Positions 33,136 through 42,458 of a stretch of DNA of 64,000 nt are shown here, one piece after another (the stretch's first letter is position 1; the number at the start of each line of letters is the position of its first letter). The stretch is taken from positions 1 through 64,000 of the forward strand of contig CAKUMQ010000001.1 in the NCBI GenBank assembly GCA_934667845.1, written 5' to 3'. The notes under the pieces were generated by a model that made no database searches, was not told the DNA's origin, and saw only the letters and a list, made by a program, of their open reading frames with translations. Source of the DNA: an uncultured Eubacteriales bacterium (GTDB taxonomy: Bacteria; Bacillota; Clostridia; Oscillospirales; Acutalibacteraceae). A program made the translations under genes and the position numbers.

Positions 33136-35367
33136 ATGGGGTTGCATGAGCGACTCAAAGGGGGCGCTGCCTGTCTCCTGGCGGTGCTGCTGTGTCTGAC
33201 GCCTCCGGCTGCGGCTGTCGGCACCGAAGCGGGGGAAACGGCGGCAAAGACAGAGACCGCCGCCGCGCAGAGCGGGAGCTTTTTGCAGACGGAAAAATAC
33301 GGGCGCACGCTCTTAGTGGATACGTCGACCGGCTGCTTTACGGTGCAGTCGGGAGAGGCAGTCTGGAAAAGCGTGCCCGACGGTATCCGCGAGGATCCGA
33401 TCGCCAAGGGAAAGAACCGGATCGATCTGCAGTCGCTGCTGGTTATCCGCTACGGCGACCCGGAGACGGGCAGCACGGATACGGTCAACAGCCAGACGGG
33501 TGCCGTGCTGAAAAACGGCGTCACGGTAAAAGAGCGGCAGGACGGCGTTTCGGTCATCTTTGATTTTACCGCCGTCAAGATCCGGATCCCGGTGGAGATC
33601 ACGCTGGACAAACGCGGCGTGACCGTGTCGGTGCTGACGGAAAAGATAGAGGAATACGGCAACAATCTCCTCTATGAGCTGCGGCTGATGCCCGGCTTTG
33701 ACGCGGCGGACAGCAGCGAGGAGGGATGGATGCTGATCCCGGACGGCAGCGGCGCACTGGTGGACTTCAACAACGGGAGATCCGCGCTGGAGCCGTATGC
33801 CCGCCCGGTCTACGGGGCGGACAGCAACGTTTCCGCCTCGCGTCAGACGGAGATGACCGAGCAGGCGCTGCTGCCGGTGCTCGGGCTCTGCCACCGGCAG
33901 CGCAGCACGCTGGCGGTGATCACCGGAGGCGACGGCCTCGCGACGCTCAACGCGGCGGTGGCGGGCAAGACCAGCTCGTACAACACGGCGTATCCCTCGT
34001 TTACCCTGCGCACGTCGGAGACGTTCGTGATCGGCAAAAATGTCGGCGGCGGCAATGCCAGCCGCACGACGGTGCTGTATTCGACGGCGCCGCTGACGAA
34101 AACGCCGCTGACCGTTTCCTATATTCTGTGGGATCGGGCGGTGCAGCCCGCCGATATGGCGGCGGAGCTGCGCGCGCTGTGGCAGGAGCAAGGGCTGCTG
34201 CCCGAAACGGCGGCGGACGGGCGCGTGCCGCTGTATGTCACCCTGTACGGGGCGCTGTACAAAACGGTGCCGGTGCTGGGGATACCGGTAAAGAAAGAGG
34301 TGGCGGTCACGCCCTTTGCGGAGGCAAACGCGCTGCTAAACGACCTGACTGCGGGCGGCGTGGAGCTGACGGCGGTACGCTACACCGCGTGGAGCCGGGA
34401 TGCGGTGCGCGGACGGGTGGCGGACAGCGCCGACCCCGTTCCGGCTCTGGGGAAAAAGCAGGAGCTTTCGGCGCTGCTTTCGCGCGGGGACGCAGCGGTG
34501 TATCTGGACAGCGACCTGACCCGGGTGAGCCGCTGGCAGTGGCGCTACCGGAAAAAGGACTGTGCGGCGCAGGGGATCGGTCATATCCCGACGGCGCGTT
34601 CCGTGTTTGATCTCGCCACCACTTTCCCCGACGCTGCCAAAGGAACCTACTGGCTGCTGTCCCCGTGGCGGTTTGCGGAGGTGACCGACAGCCTGCTCCG
34701 CTCGTTTGCGCGCTGGGATACGCCCTATATGGGGCTGGGCAGCGCGGGCGAAACGCTCTATTCCGATTATGCCGTTTCGGGCAGAACAAGAGACGACGCC
34801 AAAACGGCGTGGCAGACGGCGCTGAATGCCTGCCGCGGGGCGGGAAAGAGCCTGCTGATCGCGGGCGGCAACGCCTATGCCGTGCCCTATGCCGGGCGGC
34901 TTGTCGATATACCGACCTCCTCGAGCCGGTACGACCTGTTTGACCGCGATGTGCCGTTTTATCAAATGGTGCTCCACGGCGTCACGGAATATGCCGCAAC
35001 GGCGGTCAACTGTACGCCCGAGCCGACGGAGGCGCTGCTCTCGGCTGTGCAGACCGGCGCCTGCCTGCACTATTTCTTTGCGGGGGAGACGGGAAATGAG
35101 GCGCTCGGCGCCGCCATGCCCGAGGAAATGTTCAGCACCCGCTTTGCCAACTGGCGGGAGGAGCTTTTGGCGGCGTATACAAGGCTTTTGCCGCTGTACC
35201 GCCGGGTGGCGGATCAGACGATCACCGGGTTTGCCGATCTGGCGGAGGGCGTAACGCTGACCACCTATGCCGACGGCACCGCGGTCATGGTCAACTTTAC
35301 CGACCGCCCCTACACCCATGACGGGATGACCGCCGCCGCGCGTGATTTTGCGTTTCGTCTGGCGTGA
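33136..35367 (+). CDS. DUF5696-type secreted protein
   Basis: 743 residues. A signal peptide (to AAAVG) is followed by a beta-sandwich N-terminal region (about 45-310) and an alpha/beta region (about 350-720) with segments such as RYTAWSRDAVRG, VYLDSDLTRV, YWLLSPWRFAEVTDSLL and YMGLGSAGETLYSDY that read like a TIM barrel. The layout is reminiscent of glycoside hydrolases with an N-terminal super-sandwich, but I see no proven catalytic pair. I recall this family next to sugar permeases and NHL/Yip1 proteins in other Firmicutes. The ATG at 33136 suits AGGAG better than the upstream GTG at 33130. Confidence 0.68.
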   Translation: MGLHERLKGGAACLLAVLLCLTPPAAAVGTEAGETAAKTETAAAQSGSFLQTEKYGRTLLVDTSTGCFTVQSGEAVWKSVPDGIREDPIAKGKNRIDLQSLLVIRYGDPETGSTDTVNSQTGAVLKNGVTVKERQDGVSVIFDFTAVKIRIPVEITLDKRGVTVSVLTEKIEEYGNNLLYELRLMPGFDAADSSEEGWMLIPDGSGALVDFNNGRSALEPYARPVYGADSNVSASRQTEMTEQALLPVLGLCHRQRSTLAVITGGDGLATLNAAVAGKTSSYNTAYPSFTLRTSETFVIGKNVGGGNASRTTVLYSTAPLTKTPLTVSYILWDRAVQPADMAAELRALWQEQGLLPETAADGRVPLYVTLYGALYKTVPVLGIPVKKEVAVTPFAEANALLNDLTAGGVELTAVRYTAWSRDAVRGRVADSADPVPALGKKQELSALLSRGDAAVYLDSDLTRVSRWQWRYRKKDCAAQGIGHIPTARSVFDLATTFPDAAKGTYWLLSPWRFAEVTDSLLRSFARWDTPYMGLGSAGETLYSDYAVSGRTRDDAKTAWQTALNACRGAGKSLLIAGGNAYAVPYAGRLVDIPTSSSRYDLFDRDVPFYQMVLHGVTEYAATAVNCTPEPTEALLSAVQTGACLHYFFAGETGNEALGAAMPEEMFSTRFANWREELLAAYTRLLPLYRRVADQTITGFADLAEGVTLTTYADGTAVMVNFTDRPYTHDGMTAAARDFAFRLA

Positions 35368-35388
35368 GACGGGAAAGGAGCCTATACG

Positions 35389-36267
35389 ATGAAAATACCC
35401 TATGAAAAAAGACGGCTTTTGGCCGGCGTCGGCTTCTGCTCTCCCTGGATCATCGGCTTTCTGCTGCTGTTTTTGGGGCCGCTTGTCCAGTCGATCTATT
35501 ATGCGTTCCAGAACCTGACCATAACGCCCGGCGGCTTTTCCGTCAGCTTTGCCGGATGGACGCATTTTGAGCGCGCACTGTTTTCCGACAGCGATTTTCT
35601 GCAGGCGTTTTTCGCCACGCTCAAGGATATGGCGTATCAGGTGCCGACCATTCTGATCTACAGCCTGTTTGTGGCGCTTCTGCTCAACCGGGAATTTCCG
35701 GGGCGGATGCTTCTGCGCGGCGTGTTTTTCCTGCCGGTCATTATCGCAAGCGGCGTCATTCTGGACATTCTCAAGGCGGACGTCATGTCGGAGATCACCC
35801 TGTCCGGCGAAAAATCCGGTGCGCTGTTCCAAGTGTCGGCGCTGACCGACATGCTGACGCAGATGGGGCTGGGCAGCGACCTGATCGCGCTGATCTCGGA
35901 GACGGCGAACAGCATTTTCGAGCTGTCCTGGCGTTCGGGCATCCAGATCCTGCTGTTTATTGCCGGACTGCAGACCGTGCCGACGCATCTGTATGAGGCG
36001 GCGACCATGGACGGCTGTACGGCGTGGGAGAAATTCTGGAAGATCACTTTCCCGCTGCTGACGCCGGTCATGATGATCTCGCTTGTATATACGATCACCG
36101 ACCACTTCACCTCGGCGACCAACAGCGCCATGCGCATGATCCTGGATTACAGCTCCAATTTCGAGCTTGCCTACAGCTCGGCGCTGTCCTGGATGTATTT
36201 CCTGGTGATCCTGCTGGTGCTCGGCGTGCTGTTTGCCCTGTTCGGAAAGAGGATCGTCTATGTCTGA
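35389..36267 (+). CDS. Sugar ABC transporter permease (second pair, LacF type)
   Basis: 292 residues, six membrane segments, first in WIIGFLLLFLGPLVQS. The ATPase-contact loop is LYEAATMDGCTAWEKFWKITFP. An unusual extra 40-residue segment lies between helices 3 and 4 (about 130-175), probably extracytoplasmic. AAAGGAG lies 9 bp upstream. Divergent in sequence from the 29167 permease, so the two pairs are not recent duplicates. Confidence 0.92.
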   Translation: MKIPYEKRRLLAGVGFCSPWIIGFLLLFLGPLVQSIYYAFQNLTITPGGFSVSFAGWTHFERALFSDSDFLQAFFATLKDMAYQVPTILIYSLFVALLLNREFPGRMLLRGVFFLPVIIASGVILDILKADVMSEITLSGEKSGALFQVSALTDMLTQMGLGSDLIALISETANSIFELSWRSGIQILLFIAGLQTVPTHLYEAATMDGCTAWEKFWKITFPLLTPVMMISLVYTITDHFTSATNSAMRMILDYSSNFELAYSSALSWMYFLVILLVLGVLFALFGKRIVYV

Positions 36268-36292
36268 ACACAGAGAAAGGAGGGGAAGCCTC

Positions 36293-37231
36293 ATGCTTTT
36301 GCAGGCAGAACGACAAAACCGCGAGGAAACGGAACGGGTGCTGAAAAAGACGGGCATGACCGCCGGGCGGATCGCCTTCGGCATCCTCAGCGCCATGATC
36401 CTTCTGGGACTGAGCTTTATCATCCTCTACCCGCTGCTGTTCATGTGCAGCATGGCGTTCCGTTCGACGGCGGATATCTCCGATCCGTCGGTCATCTGGA
36501 TCCCGCGGCATTTTACGCTGCAGAACCTGTCGGACGCGCTGCGGTTCATGAAGTACGGGGAGACGCTGAAAAACACCTTTTCCCTCGGCATTGTCAGCTC
36601 GCTTCTGCAGATCGTCTCCTGCGCGCTTGTCGGCTACGGGCTGGCGCGCTTCCGCTTCCGCGGGCGGAATCTGCTGTTTGCGCTCGTCATCCTGACGATC
36701 GTGATCCCGCCGCAGGTGCTGTATACGCCGACCTATCTGATGTACCGGCAGTGGAACATGATCAACACGCCGTGGCCGCTCTGGCTGCCCGCCATGCTGG
36801 GGGTCGGTATCAAGTCGGGGCTGTTCATCTACATTTTCCGCCAGTTCTACATCAACCTGCCCGCCGAGCTGGAGGATGCCGCCTATGTGGACGGCTGCGG
36901 ACAGGTGCGCACGTTCCTGAGCATCATTGTGCCGAACGCGGGCGTGGCGTTTCTGACGGTGTTCCTGTTTTCGCTGGTGTTTTACTGGAACGACTACTAT
37001 AACGTCAGTATGTTTCTCAACGGTCGGCAGACCGTGTCTACCGCGCTGGCCAATTTAAGCAGCGCGTTTCTGACCGATTCGCAGTTTGAATCGATCATGT
37101 TCAACCCCTATTTGGCTTCGACCCGTCTGCAGGCCGGCTGCCTTCTGGCTATGGCGCCGCTGTTGCTGATCTATCTGGTGATGCAGCGCTTTTTTGTGAC
37201 CGGCATCGAGCGGACGGGTGTAGTGGGATAG
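36293..37231 (+). CDS. Carbohydrate ABC transporter permease (second pair, LacG type)
   Basis: 312 residues, six membrane segments (first about 30-55, AILLGLSFIILYPLLFM-like). The contact loop reads AELEDAAYVDGCGQVRTFLSIIVPN. The ATG at 36293 follows AAGGAGG; an ATG at 36260 that overlaps the preceding stop has no comparable site. Partner of the 35389 permease. Confidence 0.91.
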   Translation: MLLQAERQNREETERVLKKTGMTAGRIAFGILSAMILLGLSFIILYPLLFMCSMAFRSTADISDPSVIWIPRHFTLQNLSDALRFMKYGETLKNTFSLGIVSSLLQIVSCALVGYGLARFRFRGRNLLFALVILTIVIPPQVLYTPTYLMYRQWNMINTPWPLWLPAMLGVGIKSGLFIYIFRQFYINLPAELEDAAYVDGCGQVRTFLSIIVPNAGVAFLTVFLFSLVFYWNDYYNVSMFLNGRQTVSTALANLSSAFLTDSQFESIMFNPYLASTRLQAGCLLAMAPLLLIYLVMQRFFVTGIERTGVVG

Positions 37232-37268
37232 TTGTCCCGAAACTTTATATCGGAAAGGATGAGACAAA

Positions 37269-39101
37269 ATGAGATCATGGATAGCATGGGCAGCCGTACT
37301 GTGCCTGCTGGCGGCGGTTCTGGCGGGCTGCACGACCGGTACGGACACCTCCTCGCCGCAGGGCGGGGGCGACAAAGTCACGGGTGAGCTGGCGTTTCCC
37401 GTCATCGAGGGCTTTACGAGCGACAAGGTGACGATCCTCGCGGGGGCGCTGACCGTCAGTGAGGAGCAGGCGGCGCTGCTGAAAAACGAGTACGGCCTGA
37501 CGGCGGAGGTGATCCAGGCGACGGATCCCCAAAGCCGCCTGACCGCGATGATCCTCAGCAATGAGGCGCCCGATCTGATGAAGGTCGGCCGCGGCACGCT
37601 CGATCTGGTGACCTACAACATCGTACAGAAGCTGGATCCGTATATCGACCTGAATCACCGCTTTTATCAGGATCTAAAGGAGGCATATGACGCCACGGAA
37701 TGGGCAGGCGACCACTACAGCCTTGTGACGTCCATCAACCGCTGCGCCGGTATGCTGTACAACCGCAAGCTGTTTGAGGATGCGGCACTGAAAACGCCGT
37801 GGGAGCAGTATAAAGAGGACACGTGGGACTGGAACGCCTTCCGCGCGGCAGCCAAAGAGCTGACGGTGGACGAGAACAACGACGACGAGCCGGATGTGTA
37901 CGGCTTTGCGTTTTACCGCCCGCAGGTCTGGCCGTATACGACGGGTGAACCGTTCAGCACGTTTGACGGCAAGAATCTGAAGATCACGAACAACCTCGGC
38001 AGCAAGAATATCGCCCGCGCCATGAACTTTATCTTTGATATGCTGACCGTCGACAAGACCGGCATGGCCAATTATAAGGACGTGCTGGACAAATTCGGCA
38101 ACGGCAAGGTGGGCATGATGATCTTTGACGCCAACGTGATCGGCATGCCCGAGGTGCAGAAGCTGGCGGAAAAGGGAGAAGTCGGCATGGCGCCCCTGCC
38201 GCGCGACCCGCAGACGGATAAATATTACAGCTATACCACGATCAACGCGGACATTATTCCGGTCGGCGCGAAAAATCCGAAGGGCGCCGTGGCGTGGAAC
38301 GCGGTCGAGCGCTATCTGGCACTGTCCGCCGACGAGCTGGCCAAGGAAAAGGAAAACCGCAAAACCTCGCTGCACTTCGACGAGGAGATGGAGGAGCAGT
38401 ATCAGGCGATGCACTTTACCGAGGGCACGGTCTATCCGGTGATCGATCAGATGGACGGCGTGGGCTATAACTCGGCGTGGTACTGCATTTACAGCCCGCT
38501 GGCGTGGGCGACGGTGGTAGAGGCGCAGATGCCCATTGCCGACGCCTATGTGCAGCGGATGCTGATGGCAAAGGAGATCGACAAGCCGAGCGGCCCGAAG
38601 AATCTGGAGCTGTTCGAGGTGTATGCCAACGGCACGGAGAAGCCGATCCCCACGGAGTTTTTGCCGGTCATAGCGGGCGGAAACCCGAATATCGAGATCT
38701 ATCTGGATGATAAAGAGGTCAAAGAGGGCAATTACTCCGGCAAGATCCATTATGCCATTGACAAGGCGGATAAGGTGCAGTGGACCGGCTTTGAAAAGAA
38801 GCTGGATATCACGCTGGCGACCAACGACACGCTGACTTTCTGGGCAAAGGGAGACGGAACCGATCAGAAGCTGACGATCCTGATCGAGGATCCGGCGATG
38901 AAGTGGAGCTATACCATGACGCTGTCCGGCAAGGAGGGCAGGACCTATGAGATCCCGCTCAAGTCCTTTGTCCCGCCCGACTGGTGGGAGGGCGAGGCTC
39001 AGATGGATCTGAGCAAGATCTCGACCATCGGCTTCAGACTGGATACGGCAGGCGAGCATTATCTGTACCTGGACGACGTCCGCGCCATCGCCAAGGGTTG
39101 A
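37269..39101 (+). CDS. Sugar-binding lipoprotein with C-terminal carbohydrate-binding-like domain
   Basis: 610 residues. Lipoprotein signal (AAVLAGC lipobox), a family-1 sugar-binding fold (about 50-430; TSINRCAGMLYNRKLFEDAALKTP), and an additional beta-sandwich C-terminal module (about 460-610) ending in HYLYLDDVRAI. This end resembles the binding-like domains in the surface proteins at 20956 and 22492. It is placed after the second permease pair and is their likely binding partner. A strong hairpin follows the stop. Confidence 0.88.
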   Translation: MRSWIAWAAVLCLLAAVLAGCTTGTDTSSPQGGGDKVTGELAFPVIEGFTSDKVTILAGALTVSEEQAALLKNEYGLTAEVIQATDPQSRLTAMILSNEAPDLMKVGRGTLDLVTYNIVQKLDPYIDLNHRFYQDLKEAYDATEWAGDHYSLVTSINRCAGMLYNRKLFEDAALKTPWEQYKEDTWDWNAFRAAAKELTVDENNDDEPDVYGFAFYRPQVWPYTTGEPFSTFDGKNLKITNNLGSKNIARAMNFIFDMLTVDKTGMANYKDVLDKFGNGKVGMMIFDANVIGMPEVQKLAEKGEVGMAPLPRDPQTDKYYSYTTINADIIPVGAKNPKGAVAWNAVERYLALSADELAKEKENRKTSLHFDEEMEEQYQAMHFTEGTVYPVIDQMDGVGYNSAWYCIYSPLAWATVVEAQMPIADAYVQRMLMAKEIDKPSGPKNLELFEVYANGTEKPIPTEFLPVIAGGNPNIEIYLDDKEVKEGNYSGKIHYAIDKADKVQWTGFEKKLDITLATNDTLTFWAKGDGTDQKLTILIEDPAMKWSYTMTLSGKEGRTYEIPLKSFVPPDWWEGEAQMDLSKISTIGFRLDTAGEHYLYLDDVRAIAKG

Positions 39102-39106
39102 CGACC

Positions 39107-39146
39107 GCGCCCTTCCCGTCGGGGGATTTCCCCGGCGGGAGGGCGC
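39107..39146 (+). other. Intercistronic hairpin after binding protein
   Basis: GCGCCCTTCC pairs imperfectly with GGGAGGGCGC, closing an inner GGGG/CCCC stem. No T run follows. Such structures commonly stabilise the upstream binding-protein message. Confidence 0.6.
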
Positions 39147-39166
39147 CAGAGAGGAAAACAAGAGCT

Positions 39167-40432
39167 ATGACACATACACAGTTTCCGATCGGATTTTGGA
39201 ATATCCTGTCGGCCACACAGCTCGGGCCGGAGGCGGTCGCCGACTGGAAAGATTTCGGCACGACGCTGACAATGACCGGCACCTATGACCCGGGCCAGGA
39301 TAAGCAGGCGTTTCTGGCGGTTCTGGATGAATGTGCAAAACAGCATATTCAGCTGCTGGTCAGCGACAGGCGGCTCGGCTATGACCTGTCGGCGGACGAG
39401 GCGCAGTACCGGGAAAACGTCCGTCAGGTGACGGCGGATTTTGCCTGGCATCCGGCGGTCTGCGGCTTTCACCTGGGCGATGAGCCGGGGGCGGCACAGA
39501 CGGAAAACGCTATCCGCGCCGTCCGCATTTTTCGCGAGATCTGTCCGGATAAGCTGCCGTTTCTGAATCTTTTGCCCTGGTACAGCGACGAGTTCGGCGG
39601 GGTGGAGGCGCGTGTGGCGGCACGGGCGGACTACAAGGATTATCTGATCGATTTCGTGCGGCGTTCGGGGATCCCGATCCTCAGCTACGACTGCTATTTC
39701 CAGCTGGAGGAGGAGCACGGGCAGCCGACGGCGCGCGCATGGGAGACATATTACCGCAATCTGCGCATTTTCAAAGAGGCGGCGGCGGAGACCGGCGTGG
39801 AGCTTTGGTATACGACGCTGGCGGTGGGGCACATGATGTACCGCTGCCCGACGCGGGACGACCTGCGCTGGGAGATCAATACCGCCGTTGCCCACGGCGT
39901 CAAGGCGCTGTTTTACTGGTTTCTGTATTCCGGGTTTTACAACGCCAATTACCGCTATGCGCCGATCAACGAGCTGTTCGAGCGCACGGAGACATTCAGC
40001 TGGCTGTCGACGGAAAACCGCCTGTTTGCCAGGGTGTTCGGTCAGGTGTTCACCCGTCTGCAGCTGGAACAGGTGAGCCATGTGGGAAAGGCGTACGGCG
40101 GATTTCCGCTGTTTGATGAGGACAGCGACCGTCATATTGCCCGCGTGTACAACAAAAACGGCGTGCCGATGATCCTGTCGCGCTTTTCCTGCACGGAGCG
40201 GCCGGGATATGCCTTTTATGCGGTGGTGGACAATTCCGTTACGGATTCCACCTGCACCGGGATCGTGTTCCGCGAGCCGACCGAGGTATACGAGGTGCGC
40301 AGCACGGAGACGGATATGCAGCTGATCCCGCTCGGGCTTCAGACGGAGATCGCCTATTGGTTTTCTCCCGGGCAGATGTGGGTCATCGCCGTCAAAGAGA
40401 CTGAAGAGGTAGGAGCAAAAGCAAAGTCATGA
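39167..40432 (+). CDS. Cytoplasmic TIM-barrel glycosidase-like protein
   Basis: 421 residues, no signal peptide. It shares landmarks with the two lipoproteins at 19392 and 24950: CGFHLGDEPG, LPFLNLLPWYSDEFGG, ILSYDCYFQ and a late FTRLQLEQVSHVGKAYGG domain. The barrel appears complete, with a beta domain at the end. This would be the intracellular member, acting on imported material. Substrate unknown. A moderate GAGG site lies about 13 bp before the ATG. Its stop overlaps the next gene by 4 bp. Confidence 0.68.
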   Translation: MTHTQFPIGFWNILSATQLGPEAVADWKDFGTTLTMTGTYDPGQDKQAFLAVLDECAKQHIQLLVSDRRLGYDLSADEAQYRENVRQVTADFAWHPAVCGFHLGDEPGAAQTENAIRAVRIFREICPDKLPFLNLLPWYSDEFGGVEARVAARADYKDYLIDFVRRSGIPILSYDCYFQLEEEHGQPTARAWETYYRNLRIFKEAAAETGVELWYTTLAVGHMMYRCPTRDDLRWEINTAVAHGVKALFYWFLYSGFYNANYRYAPINELFERTETFSWLSTENRLFARVFGQVFTRLQLEQVSHVGKAYGGFPLFDEDSDRHIARVYNKNGVPMILSRFSCTERPGYAFYAVVDNSVTDSTCTGIVFREPTEVYEVRSTETDMQLIPLGLQTEIAYWFSPGQMWVIAVKETEEVGAKAKS

Positions 40433-42417
40433 AAACACAAGAGAAAAAGAAAATGCTGTCATATGCGGTCTATCGGCACAAGCTGCAGGGCTGCTTTACC
40501 GGCAAGGCGGTCGGCGGCACGCTGGGACTGCCGATGGAGGGCTATTTCGGCATCACGGAAGTGAGCTATTACGATCCGGTGCCGACGAAAATGCTGGAAA
40601 ATGACGACCTCGATCTGCAGGTGGTGTGGCTGGAGGTCATCCGCCGCTGCGGCCTGCCGATCAACCGCCGCGACTTGGCGGACGGCTGGCTTGACCATAT
40701 GCGGGAGTATCCGGATGAATACGGCATCGCGGACCGCAATCTGTCCTTCGGGCTGTATCCGCCGCTCAGCGGGGCGTATGACAACAAGTTCGGCTCCGGC
40801 ATGGGCGCAGCCATCCGCACCGAGCTGTGGGCGTGCCTTGCTCCCGGCGACCCCGCGCTGGCGGTGAGCCTGTCGCGCGAGGATGCCTGCAACGACCATT
40901 ACGGCGACGGCATGGAGGCGGTGGCGTTTTTAACGGCGGTGGAAAGCGCCGCCTTTGTCGAGAGCGACCGGCAGAAGCTCATTGATATCGGTCTGTCCTT
41001 CCTGCCGAAGGAGGGGCGGCTGCACCGGATCTTCACCTCCGTCCTGCGCTGGTGGGCGGAATGCCGCGACCCGTACCGGGTGCGTGAGCTGGTGCTTGAA
41101 AACTTCTTTGACCCCAACTGGACCTATGTGGGGATCAATCTGGCGTTTATCCTGATCGCGTGGCTGCACGGCGGCGACGATTTCGGCAAGTGCCTGTGCA
41201 CGGCGGCAAGCCTCGGGCATGACACCGACTGCACGACCGCGACGCTCGGCGCCATTCTGGGCATCCTCGATCCCGACGGCTTTGAGGAGCGCTGGACAAA
41301 GCCGCTCGGCAACGAGCTGGTGCTGTCCGGCTGCATTTCCGCCATGTATGAGGCGGATACCATCGACGGGCTGTGCGACCGCATTGCCGAGTTGTGCGGG
41401 CAGGTGCTGTCTTTCTACGACTCCGCCGTGCGCTTGGACGAAGAGCCGAAGCCGCTGCCCGAAACGGAGCGGGCGGCAAAGCCCTGGGCGCCCTCGGCGG
41501 CGCATCTGCCGCTTGCCGCGGATTATGACCCGCGGGAAAGCCTTGTCGCCGTGCGCCCGCTGATCCTCAAGCTGCGCTATCCCGATGCCGTGGCGATCGC
41601 GCCCGGCGAGTGCGCGCCGTTTACCGCCAAAATAGCCGATCCCGCCGGAGGCGAATGGCGCGGCAGACTGCGGCTGAACGTGCCGTCCGGCTGGCGCACG
41701 GAGCCGTCCGAATGGGAGCTGACCGTGCCTGCGGGCGAAGAGGTCTGCCTGTCGTTTACCGTGACCGCGCCGGAGAATCCGAAACGTCGCGTCGCCAAAA
41801 CAGAGCTGGATTTCTGCTTTACGCAGCCGCAGACGATGTTCCGCCTGACGGCGGGGCTGATCCCGACCTATGATTTCCTGCGCAAAAGAGCGGATTACGA
41901 CAGCGACGACTGCCCGTCCGATGCATTTATGCAGGGAGCGGAGCCGGTGAACGCCCGCGCCCATTTTCAGGCGGTGCCGGACGGTCAGCATGTGTTTATG
42001 ACCGAGATCCGCGTGTCGGAGTATTACCCGCATACCGTGATGGTGGCGCAGGGAACACGGCCGATCAAGGTGTGGCTGGACGGCAAGCTCGTGCTGTCGC
42101 ACGACGGGGCGGAATATGTGCCCGCCTTCCACCGCAGCGACAACGTGGCACAGCTGGCTTTAGAGGGCGGCTGGCACCGGCTGTGCGTGTGGACGGGCGA
42201 AAAGGAGCGGGATATCCGCTGTGAGCATTCGCCGCACAGCGCAGTCGTTCCCATCCGCGGAACGGTCGGCGTGTTTGAGGCGCGGAAGCGCTATGACCGC
42301 GCGGCGCTGGAGTGCGAGGGGGCGGGCGAGCTGTTTATCGGCTTTGTCAACCGCTCCGGGTGGAAATGGCTGACGGATATGGAATTCCGCCTGCCGAAGC
42401 TGACTGCCGCGGACTGA
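40429..42417 (+). CDS. ADP-ribosylglycohydrolase-fold protein with C-terminal beta domains
   Basis: 662 residues. The N-terminal 340 residues match the ADP-ribosylglycohydrolase (ARH/DraG) family: GCFTGKAVGGTLGLPMEG, the metal-binding ENDDLDLQVVW segment and SLGHDTDCTTATLGAILG. The remaining 320 residues form beta-sandwich modules, including a sugar-binding-like one (VWLDGKLVLSHDGAE). ARH enzymes hydrolyse ADP-ribose linkages using two divalent metals. In a glycan operon a glycosidase-like role on a different N- or O-glycoside is plausible but inferred. It is cytoplasmic. Confidence 0.8.
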   Translation: MKTQEKKKMLSYAVYRHKLQGCFTGKAVGGTLGLPMEGYFGITEVSYYDPVPTKMLENDDLDLQVVWLEVIRRCGLPINRRDLADGWLDHMREYPDEYGIADRNLSFGLYPPLSGAYDNKFGSGMGAAIRTELWACLAPGDPALAVSLSREDACNDHYGDGMEAVAFLTAVESAAFVESDRQKLIDIGLSFLPKEGRLHRIFTSVLRWWAECRDPYRVRELVLENFFDPNWTYVGINLAFILIAWLHGGDDFGKCLCTAASLGHDTDCTTATLGAILGILDPDGFEERWTKPLGNELVLSGCISAMYEADTIDGLCDRIAELCGQVLSFYDSAVRLDEEPKPLPETERAAKPWAPSAAHLPLAADYDPRESLVAVRPLILKLRYPDAVAIAPGECAPFTAKIADPAGGEWRGRLRLNVPSGWRTEPSEWELTVPAGEEVCLSFTVTAPENPKRRVAKTELDFCFTQPQTMFRLTAGLIPTYDFLRKRADYDSDDCPSDAFMQGAEPVNARAHFQAVPDGQHVFMTEIRVSEYYPHTVMVAQGTRPIKVWLDGKLVLSHDGAEYVPAFHRSDNVAQLALEGGWHRLCVWTGEKERDIRCEHSPHSAVVPIRGTVGVFEARKRYDRAALECEGAGELFIGFVNRSGWKWLTDMEFRLPKLTAAD

Positions 42418-42458
42418 CCGGGCAAGAAACAAATTCAGAAAGTGATTGGTGAAGAGTT

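Noticed and set aside
39107..39146. Hairpin as terminator splitting the locus
   Set aside because: No T run follows the stem and the next gene is close, in the same direction and of the same theme.
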